From assembly GCA_035771165.1 (NCBI GenBank), contig JAWNZC010000234.1:2765001-2829000 (forward strand): a DNA stretch of 64,000 nucleotides. Reading direction: 5' to 3'. Source of the stretch: Paragorgia papillata. Taxonomy: Eukaryota > Cnidaria > Anthozoa > Scleralcyonacea > Coralliidae. Both the position numbers and the translations under genes were made by a program. Of the stretch, positions 24,601-36,600 are shown piece by piece (position 1 is the stretch's first letter; every line of letters begins with the position of its first letter). The notes under the pieces are model-generated. The model was not told the origin of the DNA. It saw only the letters and a program-made list of their open reading frames with translations, and did no database searches.

Positions 24601-27600
24601 GAACATTGTACTCAGGTAATGTTGTGATGTCAAAAAGATATGATATAAATATCGTAAATAACTTCGGTCTACCATCTGAGTTCCGGTGGCTCAATGGTAA
24701 GAGCGTCTGGCTAGTATCAGAAGGTTGCGGGTTCAAGCCACGCCTGGAGTTCAGAATAAAACAACTTACGACAGCTTGTACAGCAAAACAAATGTAACTT
24801 TAAAGGCACAGTGCAGCGTGTTCTGGAGATAGCGATATGATTTTGGATGAAAGAGAGGGTCACGAATCTGAAGAATCTGATGAGGTTTGTAGAAATTTAT
24901 TCAATTCGATTTTGTTAATGAATTTTTTCAATTAAAAAGGTCTCAGTGCGCATGCTCGTGTACGCTGCACTGTGCCTTTAACAGCTTCAAGCTAAAAACA
25001 CTTTACGTACGTAGCTTTCTTCTTGCCAATTTTAGTAACCTTGTGGGATCTTTCTGCGAGATATAGTTTTCACCATAGCGATCATAAATATAACTAGAGG
25101 GAGCATTGGGGGGAAACTCCAGTCAAACGCAGGTAACCATTTGAAGGCTGCCACCTTGGATCAGTTGAGGGGCAAAATTGCAAACCCGGATATAAAACTA
25201 CTCGGTCCCAGACCTTTCCTACTAGCGGCAAGCTCGTCAGCCAGCTTTATAATTTTGCTTGTACGTTTGAGCAGAATTGATAGCCACAGCCATACAAACG
25301 TCACGGGTTCTGGCATTGTCGCATTGAGAATGGAAGCAATGTTTTTGACGCAGGGATTTTGGCGGCTTTTTGACGATTTCCAGTCACTGCTCTGACGACA
25401 TTGTGGTGTGTTTGAAGGAATCGTACGCTAGGGCGTGGCACCACTGATTTATACATATAACTGGACTGCGTGCTCCTATTACCGTTGAGTTAGCCAAAGT
25501 GTCCCCAAAACCGTTTTCAAAATGGCGGCATTTATGGGTCCTTTTGCTAATGGTGAAGGTCGCTGACCGATACCTAAGAACAGGACTGATGACACATGTT
25601 TTTAAAACTGCATTTTCCTCGGCAATAATTCAGTCGAATTATATTAGCAAACGAGAAAATCCTCAGTTCTTAGCTGTTTTAGCTCGTCCGTCTACTTTCC
25701 CGTCGTTAAGACAAACCGGACGACAAACTATATCAGACTGGGACAGTGGAAGACCGTCAAAACCCGTCAGTCAGAAAGCTTTCGTCTTCTAATATGAAGA
25801 CTTTATCGAGTTATAAATAACAACACTTGGAAAAGGTTGATACTTGATAAAGACACTCTAAGGAGAACTCGGCTACGCCTCGCTTCTTTACGATTTTCTC
25901 GTGATCTTCAGCGATTCTTTATAGAGGTGGCGACTTCATAAAACAAAATGTTTGTAGATTTCCATGACCATGTGTATTGACAGTCTTCTTTATTTTATTT
26001 TATTGTCAAGTGTTCGTGCCGTACGCCGACCGGAACGTCTTTATTATTAATTAATTCAGACTGCTAGAAAGCTACAACAGTAATTGTCTTGGAATTATTG
26101 TAGTTCAGATCTACAATAAGTCTCTTATCATGAAAACGTCCCGGGCCGCTCAGCAACAAACATAAATAATATACATGGAAAAACCACCTGACCGAAATAT
26201 TTGGTTTACACAAACTCGAGATCATGTTCTACTGATATTCCTATTTGGCAAGACAAAATAATTCAGTAGGCCTCTTGAGTCGTTCCACAATAAATTAACA
26301 ATAACCAATCGTGCATGCAATAACTTTTTCCTGTCCGAATTTTTCTTTAGTATTTTATTCTGGCTAACGCCAGACGATTATATTTACCTCGTACAGGAAC
26401 GAGTTAAAGTAAGAAAATCTCTTTGTATTTACATAAATATTATTTTTTCCTGCGATAATTACATGTCAGTGGTCGCTACCATGAGCAGGACCCATAAATG
26501 CCGCCATTTTGAAAGTGAAAATGGGGACACATTTTTGGGCAGCACCCGCAGTCCAGTTATATATAGGTCAGTTGACGCCAAAAAGGGCACAGCTCTTTAG
26601 CACTTTCTCTGGTTTATACACAATTCGCCGGAAAGTGTCTATTGTTATCTACAATCATGGCCAAAAGTTTACGGGACACAGTCGGTAAATGGCGCTGTGT
26701 TTATATTTGTTTTGTTAACTCTAGTTAACTTTTGTTAACTTTAGTTTTACTATCTTATAGCCCCCTCCCCCCTCCCCCCCCCCCCCAACCCCCCCCCCCC
26801 CCCCCCTCCTCCCCCGTGCAATGTTGAGTGTTTAAGACAGGAAAACATAATAGAATACAATGTGGTGAAAAATATTATTGCTACATTCACTTTCACATAA
26901 AATTTGCTACAACTATAAATATGACTTGATAGTAAGTTGCGCAGCTGAGAGCCAAATATTTTGGCGTTGCACTATTATTTCATCATGTTTCATGTTCTTC
27001 ACATTACCATGTTAAATGTGTGACATGTTGCCATATGAAATATGAGCGAAATTACACAAATCACAACATTGCAGGGGGGAAAGGGGTGTTCAAATTCATA
27101 CCAAAAAGTATCGTCAGTGGCCCACCACTTTTGGCCATGATTGTCTGTGTAAGGGTCCAGAAAAAAAGTAATGATTTTTGGAGCAATTTAAGTGTTCTCA
27201 CGCATAATGTCATTCAGGTTAAGTGGCAATTGATTTTTCAGTCTTGAGAGACTTCAGTTCAGAAGACAAACCTGATGACGTCACCCAAGAACCGGAAATA
27301 TATTGTTATTTACAGTATAGATATTCGTGCGAAAACATATCTCGTATTTCAGTAGGCAAACGCCAAGTTATTGTGCGATGGAGGTTTTTTTATTTTTGGA
27401 AACAAATCCCCGCCCCGAGACCACGCAGATCAGACTAAGTCCATGTGCTCATTGTTTCGCAACATTCGTCTAGGAGAACAGAATGACGTCATCGGAGTGT
27501 GACGGGCTATTAGTTAATATTTTGACATTACTCACGCGCATTTCTCACCTAACATTTACAAAATATCTGCGAGTAGTTGCATCAAACTGTTATGTAAATT

Positions 27601-30600
27601 GTAAATGTTGATACAAGGCCATATGCGTAAACTGTTTCTCTTAATTCCCCTTTCCCAATCGCTGTTTTTCATGCATTTCCAACAGTACTCACCAATACTC
27701 AGATATAAATATATAACTTATTTATAATTTTTAAAGAGAGGACTTGGGTGAGAACTGTTGGAAATGGCATTTGTAGCAAGCTGTCCGTCTTTCTAGTGAT
27801 ACGTATATGTAGACAAACAATACACGAGTAATATTTCATATTTTTAATGTCTTCAACGTCTTTCGTATAAGAGTAAAAGACGTGTTTGACAATGAGAACT
27901 GTTAGTGAGAACTGTCGTATATGTTACCCGACTCCTTTGTTTTGTCTACAGTGTGATGCCTAATTAGGACAATGACATAATATAACTGCTTGTGTTAGTA
28001 CTTTGTGCGGTACCCTTTCGTTGAAATAATCTGGTTAATTCTCTTCTTCATCGCACATTCCTCATTTAAAGATGGGCAAAAGTGCTGTTATTAGGCAACC
28101 GGAAATCAGACAATCATGGCCAAAAGTTTACGGGACACAGTCGGTAAATGGCGCTGTGTTTATATTTGTTTTGTTAACTCGTTATTTCATTATTGTAACT
28201 TTAGTTTTACTATCTTATAGCCCCTCCCCCGTGCAATGTTGAGTGTTTAAGACAGGAAAACATAATAGAATACAATGTGGTGAAAAATATTATTGCTACA
28301 TTCAATTTCACATAAAATTTGCTACAACTATAAATATGACTTGATAGTAAGTTGCGCAGCTGAGAGCCAAATATTTCGGTTTGATTATATTTACCTCGCA
28401 CAGGAACGAGTTAAAGTAGGAAAATATCTTTGTATTTACATAAATATGATTTTTTCCTGCGATAATTACATGTCAGTGGTCGCTACCATGAGCAGGACCC
28501 ATAAATGCCGCCATTTTGAAAGTGAAAATGGGGACACATTTTTGGGCAGCACCCGCAGTCCAGTTATATATAGGTCAGTTGACGCCAAAAAGGGCACAGC
28601 TCTTTAGCACTTTCTCTGGTTTATACACAATTCGTCGGAAAGTGTCTATTGTTATCTAGGTTATACAATTACCTGAACACAGGACCTGTGAAACCAGACG
28701 TCTTTACAGCAAGGTGTAGTCAAAGTATCTGGAGATGCGCGACACGGGACATCTTCCAGGCAGATAGAGCATGTGGTCAACTTGGGTTTGTGGTAGGCAT
28801 GATTAGAATCGTTTTGGTAAATACGATGGTCGCAGCAGTACGTGCTGAAGAATTAGAGAAAAAGAGAAGATGAAAAATAAGGAGTAGAACGAGGACCAGG
28901 ATTCAGGAAGAGGAGATATTGAAAAGCGAGAGATATGCTTTCCCGAAAGTGACAAAACAGTAAGTACCAGAAGAAAAATATAAGAAGACAAAAAAGAAGA
29001 AGAAGAAGAAAAAGCAGAAGAGGAAAACAAGAAGAGAAGAGGAAGAAAAAGAGGAAGAAGAAGGAAGAAGAAGAAGAAAAAAGAAGGAAGAGGAGGAAGA
29101 AGAAGAAGAAAAAAGAAGGATAAAAAAAGGAGAAGAAAAAAGGAAAAAGAGAGAAAAAGGTGGAAGAAAAAAGTACGAAGAGAAAGCAGGAAAAAGAAGG
29201 CGGAAAAAGGAGGAAGGAAGGAGGAGGAAGGAAGGAGGAAGAAGAGGAAGGTGGAGAGGGGAAGCGGAAGGAGGAAGAGAAAAGGAGCAGGAGGAAGGAG
29301 GAGAAGGAAGGAGGAGGAAGAGGAATAAGGAGGAGGAGGAAGATGGGGGAAGAAGACGAAAGGGGAAGGAGAAAGAAGGAAGGAGGAAAAAAGGAAGGGG
29401 AGGGAGGAAAAAAGGAGGGGAAAATGAGGGAAAAAAGGAATAAGGGCAGAGAAGGAAGCAGAGAGGAAGGACGAGGAAGGTAGGAGGCGATAGGAGGAAG
29501 GAAAGAAGAGGAAGGAAAGAAGAGGAAGGAAAGAAGAGGAAGGAAAGAAGGGGGAGGAAAGAAGGGGGAGGAAAGAAGAGGAAAGGAAAGAAGAGAAAGG
29601 AAAGAAGAGGAAGGAATGAAGAGGAAGGAAAGAAAGAAGAGGAAGATTAGGAGGACGGAGGAGGAAGGAAGGAAGAGGAAGGAGGATTAGGAAGAAGGAA
29701 AAGGAAGAAGGTGGAGGAAGAAGGAGGAGAAAAAGGAGAAGGAAAAAGGAGGCCAAAGGAAGGAGGAAGAAGGAACAGGGAGGAAGATGGAAGAAGAAAT
29801 AACGAAGAAGGAAGGAAGGAAGAACGAAGGAAGGAGAAGGAAGGAGGAAGAAGGAAAGAGGAGGAAGAATGAAGAGGAGGAAGGAGTAAGAAAGAGGAGG
29901 AGGAAGAAGGAAGAAGAAGGAAGGACGTGGAAAAAGGAAGGAGGGTGGAAGAAGGAAGGAAGAGGAGGAGAGAGAGGAGGAAGAAGAGGAAGGATGAGGG
30001 GGAAGGAGGAGAAAAAAAAAGAGCAGGTGGAGGAAGGAAGAGGAGGGAGGATGAAGAAGGATTGGGAGGACGGAGGAGGAGGAAGGAAGAAGAGGAAGGA
30101 GGAGGAAGGAGAAGGAGGAAGGTGGAGGGAGTAAGTGGAAAGACGAGTAGGAAGGAGGAGAAGGAAGAAGGTGGAGGAAGGAGGAAAAAGGAGGCCGAAG
30201 GAAGGACGAAGGAAGAGGAGGAAGGAGGAAGAAGGAAGAAAGGGGAAGGAGGAGGAAGGAAGAAAGGGAAAAAAGAAAGGAGGAGAAAGGAAAAAAGGAG
30301 GGAGGAAGGAATGAGGAAGAAAGAAGGAGGAGGTAGAAGGAGGAAGGAAGAGGAAGAAGGAGGAAGAAGGAGGAAGAAGGAAGGAGGAAGAAGAAGAAGA
30401 AAGAAGGAAGGAGGTGGAAGAACGAAAGAGGAAGAAAGAAGAGGAGGAAGGAGAAAGAAGGAGGAGGAAGAAGGAGGAAGGAAGAGGAAGAAGGAGGAAG
30501 AAGGAAGGAGGAGGAAGAAGAAGAAGATAGAAGGAAGGAGGTGGAAGAAGGAAAGAGGAAGTAAGAAAAGGAGGAAGGAGGAAGAAGCAGGAGGGGGAAG

Positions 30601-33600
30601 AGGGAGTAATAGGAAGAGAAAAGTAGCAGGAGGAAGGAGGAGGAGGAGGAGGAAGAGGAAGAAGGAGGAGCAAAGAGGAGGAAGGAGGAGGAAGAAGGGG
30701 GAAGAAGGAAGGAGGAAGGAAGAGGAGGAAGAGAAGGAGGAAGGAGGGGGAAGGAAGGAGGAAGGATGAGGAGGAAGGTAGAGGAGGAAGGAAGAGGAGG
30801 AAGGAGGAGGAGGAGGGAGGAAGGAGGAGGGAAGAGGACGAAGAAGGGGAAGAAGGAAGAAAGGGGAAGGAGGAAGAAGGAAGGAGGAAGAAAGGGGAAA
30901 GAGGAAGGAAAGGGAAGGAAAGAGGAAGAAGGAGGAGGAAGCAGAAAGAAGGAGAAGGAGGAAGAAGGAAGGAGAAGGAAGAAAGAAGGAGGAGGAAGAA
31001 GAGAGCAGGTAGAGAAGGAGGGGGGAGGAAGGAAGGAGGAGAAAGGAGGAGGGGGAAGAGGGTGGAGCAGGAAGAGAAAAGGAGCAGGAGGAAGGAAAAG
31101 GAGGAAGGAGGAGGATGAAGAAGGAAGAAAGGGGAAGGATGAAGAAAGGGGAAGGCGGAAGAAGGAAGGAAAGAGGAAGAAGGAAGGAAATAGGAAGAGG
31201 GAGGAGTAGGAAGAGAAAAGTAGCAGGAGGAAGGAGGAAGAGGAGGAGGAAGAGGAAGAAGGAGGAGGAGGAAGGAGGAGGAAGAAGGGGGAAGAAGGAA
31301 GGAGGAAGGAAGAGGAGGAAGAGAAGGAGGAAGGAGGGGGAAGGAAGGAGGAAGGAAGAGGAGGAAGTAGGAGCAGGAGGGAGGAAGGAGGAGGGAAGAG
31401 GACGAAGAAGGGGAGGAAGGAAGAAAGGGGAAGGAGGAAGAAGGAAGGAGGAAGAAAGGGGAAAGAGGAAGGAGGAGGAAGGAAAGAGGAAGAAGAAGGA
31501 GGAGGAAGCAGAAAGAAGGAGAAGGAGGAAGAAGGAAGGAGAAGGAAGAAAGAAGGAGGAGGAAGAAGAAGAAAGGAGGTAGAGAAGGAGGGAGAGGGGG
31601 GGGGGGGGGAGGAAGGAGAAAGAGGAGGAAGGAGGAGGGGGAAGAGGGTGGAGAAGGAAGAGAAAAGGAGCAGGAGGAAGGAGGAGGAGGAAGGAAAAGG
31701 TGGAAGGAGGAGGATGAAGAAGGAAGAAAGGGGAAGGCGGAAGAAGGAAGGAAAGAGGAGGAAGAAGGAGGAGGAGGAGGGAGGAAGGAGGAGGGAAGAG
31801 GACGAAGAAGGGGAAGAAGGAAGAAAGGGGAAGGAGGAAGAAGGAAGGAGGAAGAAAGGGGAAAGAGGAAGGAGGAGGAAGGAAAGAGGAAGAAGAAGGA
31901 GGAGGAAGCAGAAAGAAGGAGAAGGAGGAAGAAGGAAGGAGAGGATGAATCGAAGGAGGTGGAAGAAAGAAGAAAGGACCGGTACGAGAAGGAGGGGAGG
32001 AGGGGGGGGATGGGAAGGAGAAAGAGGAGGGAAGGAGGAGGGGGAAGCGTGTGGAGAGAAGGCAGAGAAAAGGAGAAGAGGAAGGAGGAGGAGGGATGGA
32101 AAAAGGTGGAAGGAGGAGGTATGAAGAAGGAAAGAAAGGGGAATGCGGAAGAAGGAAGGAAAGAGGAGGAGGAAGGAGGAGGAGGAGGGGAGGAAGGAGG
32201 AGGGAGAGGACGAAGAGAAGGCGGAAGAGGAAAGAAAGAGGGAAGGAGGAAGAAGGAACGGGGAGGGAGGAAGGGCGGAAAGATGAAGGTAGGGAAGGAG
32301 AGGAAAGAGAAGGAGGAGGAAGCAGAAAGAAGGAGAAGGAGGAAGAAGGAAGGAGAAGGAAGAAAGAAGGTGGAGGTAAGAAGGAAGAAAGGATGTAGAG
32401 ATGGAAGGGGGAGGGGGGGGGGGGGGGGGAGGAAGAAGGAGGAAGAGGAGGAAGGAGGGTGGGGGAAGAGGGTGGATAAGGAAGAGAAAAGGAGCAGGAG
32501 GAAGGAGGAGGAGGAAGGAAAAGGTGGAAGGAGGAGGATGAAGAAGGAAGAAAGGGGAAGGCGGAAGAAGGAAGGAAAGAGGAGGAAGATAGGAGGAGGA
32601 GGAGGGAGGTAAGGAGGAGGGAAGAGGACGAAGGAAGGGGAGAAGGATGAAAAGGGGAAGGGAGGAGAAGGAAGGAGGAAGAAAAGGGAAAGAAAGCGGA
32701 AGGAGGAGGAAGGAAAAGAGAGAAGGAAGAAGGAAGGAGGATAGCAGAAAGAAGAGGAGGATGAAGGAAGTGGAAGAAAGTGGAAGGAGATGAAGAAAGG
32801 GAAGGCGGAAGAATTGAAGGAAAGAGGAAGGAAGAAGAGGAGGAGGAGGGAGGCAAGGAGGAGGAGGAGGAGAAGACGAGAAGGGGAAGAAGGGATAGAA
32901 GGGGAAGGAGGAAGAAGGAAGGCGGAGGAAGGGGGAAGTGAAGGAGAGGAGGAAAGAGGAAGAGAAGGAGGAGGAAGCAGTAAAGAAGGAGGAGGTAGGA
33001 GGAGGAAGGAAGGAAGGAGAAGAAGAAAGAAGGAGGAGGAAGAATAAAGGAGGTAGGAAGCGTAGGGGGGGGGGGGGGAGGGTAGGAAGGAGGAAGGGAG
33101 GAAGGGGATGGGGAAGAGGGTGGAGCAGGAAGAGAAAAGGAGCAGGAGGAAGAGGTAGGAAAAGGAGGAAGGAGGAGGATGAACAAGGAAGAAAGGGGAA
33201 GGATGAAGAAAGGGGAAGGCGGAAGAAGGAAGGAAAGAGGAGTAAGAAGGAAAGAAATAGGAAGAAGAAGGAAGAGGAGGAAGGAGAAAGAAGGAAGGAG
33301 GAAGAAAGGTGGAAGAAGGAAAGCTGAAGGAGGAAGGAAGAGGAGGAGAAGGAGGAAGGAAGGAGGGAGGGAGGAGGAGGAATGAAGCAGGGAGAAGGAG
33401 GCTAGGGAAGAGGAGGACGGAAGGAAGGGAAGAGGAAGGAAGGAGGATTTGAGAGGAGGAGGACAGAAGAAGGGAGGAAGGCAGAAAGGGGAAGAAGGAG
33501 GAAGAAAGGAGGAGGAAGAAGGAAGAAAGGGGAAGGCGGAAGAAGGAAGGAAAGAGGAGGAAGAAGGAGGAGGAGGAGGGAGGAAGGAGGAAGGAAGAGG

Positions 33601-36600
33601 ACGAAGAAGGGGAAGAAGGAAGAAAGGGGAAGGAGGAAGAAAGGGGAAAGAGAAAGGAGGAGGAAGGAAGAGCGAAGAAGAAGAGGGGAGGAATCAGAAA
33701 GAGGAGAAGAGAAGAGAGGAAGGAGAAGGAAGAAAGAAGTTGGAAGGAGAAGAAGAAAGGGAGTGATGAGAAGGAGGGAGGAGGGGGGGGAGGAAGGACC
33801 TATGAGAAAAGAGGAGGAAGGAGGAGGGGAAGAGGGTGGAGAAGGGAAGAGAAAAGGTAGAAGGAGGAAGGAGGAGGAGGAACGGAAATAGGTGGAAAGG
33901 AGGGAGGATGAAGAGGAAGAAAGGGGAATGCGGGAAGAAGAAGGGGGAAAGAGGAGGAAGAAGGAGGAGGAGGAGGAGGAAGGTGAAGAAAGGGGAAAGA
34001 GGAAGGAGGAGGAAGGAAAGAGGAAGAAGAAGGAGGAGGAAGCAGAAAGAAGGAGGATGAAGAAGGAAGAAAGGGGAAGGATGAAGAAAGGGGAAGGCGG
34101 AAGAAGGAAGGAAAGAGGAGGAAGAAGGAGGAGGAGGAGGGAGGAAGGAGGAGGGAAGAGGACGAAGAAGGGGAAGAAGGAAGAAAGGGGAAGGAGGAAG
34201 GAGGAAGGAGGAGGAAAGGGGGAAGAGGAAGGAGGAGGAAGGAAAGAGGAAGAAGAAGGAGGAGGAAGCAGAAAGAAGGAGGAGGAGGAAGAAGGAAGGA
34301 GAAGGAAGAAAGAAGGAGGAGGAAGAATAAAGGAGGTAGAGAAGGAGGGGGGGGGGGGGGGGGGGGGGTAGAGGAAGGAGGATGAGGAGGTGGGAAGATG
34401 GGTGGAGCAGGAAGAGAAAAGGAGCAGGAGGAAGAGGTAGGAAAAGGAGGGAGGAGGATGAACAAGGAAGAAAGGGGAAGGATGAAGAAAGGGGAAGGCG
34501 TGGAAGAAGGAAGGGAAAAAGAGGGCAGTAAGTAAGCGAAGAAATAGGAAGAAGAAGGAAGAGGAGGAAGGAGAAAGAAGGAGGAGGAGGAAGGAGGAAG
34601 AAAGGTGGAAGAAGGGGAAAGCTGAAGGAGGAAGGAAGAGGAGGAGAAGGAGGAAGGAGGGGGAAGAAGGAGGAGGGAGGAGGAGGGAATGAAGAGGAGG
34701 AAGGAGGAAGGAAGAGGAGGACGGAGGAAGGAGAGGAGGAAGGAGGAGGAAGAAGAAGGAGGAAGGCAGAAAGGGGAAGAAGGAGGAAGAAAGGAGGAGG
34801 AAGAAGGAAGAAAGGGGAAGGAGGAAGGAGGAAGGAAAGAGGAAGAAAGAAGGAAAGAGGAAGAAGGAAGATGAAGAAGGAAGAGGAGGAAGGAGAAAGA
34901 AGGAGGAGGAAGAAGGAGGAGGAAGAAGGAAGAGGAGGAGGAAGAAGCAAGGAGGTGGAAGAAGGAAAGAGGAAGACGGAGGAAGGAAAGAGGAAGAAGA
35001 AGGAAGAGGAGGAAGGAGAAAGAAGGAGGAGGAGGAGGAAGAAAGAAGGAAAAGGAAGAAGGGAGGAGGAAAGAGGAAAAGGAGGAAGAAGGAAAGAGGA
35101 GGAAGAAGGAAGGAAAGAGGAAGAAGAAGGAAGAGGAAGGAGAAAGAAGGAGGAGGAGGAAGGAAAGAGGAGGAAGAGGAAGAAGGAGGAAGAAGGGAGA
35201 AGAAGGAAGAAGAAAGGGGAAGGAAGGAAGAAGGAGGGTAAAGAAGAAAGCAGAGAGGAAGGAGTAGGAGGAAGGAGGAGCAGGAAGGAGGAGAAGGAAG
35301 AAGGTAGGGGAAGGAGGAGGAAAAAGTAGGCCGAAGGAAGGGGGAAGAAGGAACAAGGAGGAAGATGGAAGAAGAAAGAAGGACGAAGGAAGGGGAAGGA
35401 AGGAGGAGGAAGGAAAGAGGAGGAAGAAGGAAGGACAAAGAAGGAGGAGGAGGAAGAAGGTGGAAGAAGGAAAGAGGATGAAGAAGGAACAGAAGGAGGA
35501 GGAAGGAAGGAGGAAGAAGAGGAAGGAGGAGGGGAAGAGGAAAAAAAAAGGAGCAGGAGGAGGAGGAAGGAAGGGGAGGAAGGAGGAGGGAGAGGAAGGA
35601 GGAAGGGGGAATAAGGAAGAAGAAAGGGGAAGGAGGAAGAAGGAAGGAGGGAAAAAGAGGAAGTAGGAGGAAGAAGGGTAAAGAAGGAAGCAGAGAAGAA
35701 GTTCGAGGAAGGTGGGAGGAGGCGATAGGAGGAAGGAAAGAAGAGGAAGGATTGGGAGGATGGAGGAGGAAGGAAGAAGAGGAAGGAGGAGGAAGGAGGA
35801 GGAAGGAGAAGGAGTTAGAGGAAGGACGAGGAGGGAGGAGGAAGGAGGAAGGAGGAAAAAGGAGGAGGAAAAAGGAGGAGGAAAAAGGAGGTCGAAGGAA
35901 GGAGAAGGAAGAGGAGGAAGAAGGGGGAAGAAGGAAGAAAGGGGAAGGAAGGAAGAAAAAGGAAAGAGGAAGAAGGAAGAGGAAGGAGGAGCAGGAAGAA
36001 GGAAGGAAGAGGAAAGGATGGAGGAGGAAAGGATGGAGGAGGAAGGAGGAGGAGGAAGAGGAAGGAGGAGGGACGAAGGAGGAAGATCGAAGAAAGAGGA
36101 AGGAGGAAGAACAAAGAAAAAGGAGTACCAAATACCTGAACTGTCCAAAATACTGAAATAAGGTAGGAGGAAGAAGGGTAAAGAAGGAAGCAGAGAAAAA
36201 GTTCGAGGAAGGTGGGAGGAGGCGATAGGAGGAAGGAAAGAAGAGGAAGGATTGGGAGGATGGAGGAGGAGGAAGGAAGAAGTAGGAAGGAGGAGGAAGG
36301 AGAAGGAGTTAGAGGAAGGACGAGGAGGGAGGAGGAAGGAGGAAGGAGGAAAAAGGAGGAGGAAAAAGGAGGTCGAACGAAGGAGAAGGAAGAGGAGGAA
36401 GGAGGAAGGGGGAAGAAGGAAGAAAGGGGAAGAAGGAAGGAGGAAAAAGGGATAAGAGAAGAAGAAGGAAGAGAAGAAGGAAGAAAGAAGGTGGGTAGCA
36501 GGAAGAAGGAAGGAAGAGGAAAGGATGGGGGGAAGGAGGGGGGGGAAGGTGGAAGTAAGGAGGAGGGACGAAGGAGGAAGATCGAAGAAAGAGGAAGGAG

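Noticed and set aside
24680..24750. A functional tRNA gene
   Set aside because: The anticodon stem is defective and the loop has eight bases; SINE-type remnant is more likely.
28649..28873. Plus-strand frame with ACGQLGF reminiscent of a scavenger-receptor domain
   Set aside because: It is the antisense of exon 5, which is supported by splice sites, phase and zinc-finger ligands.
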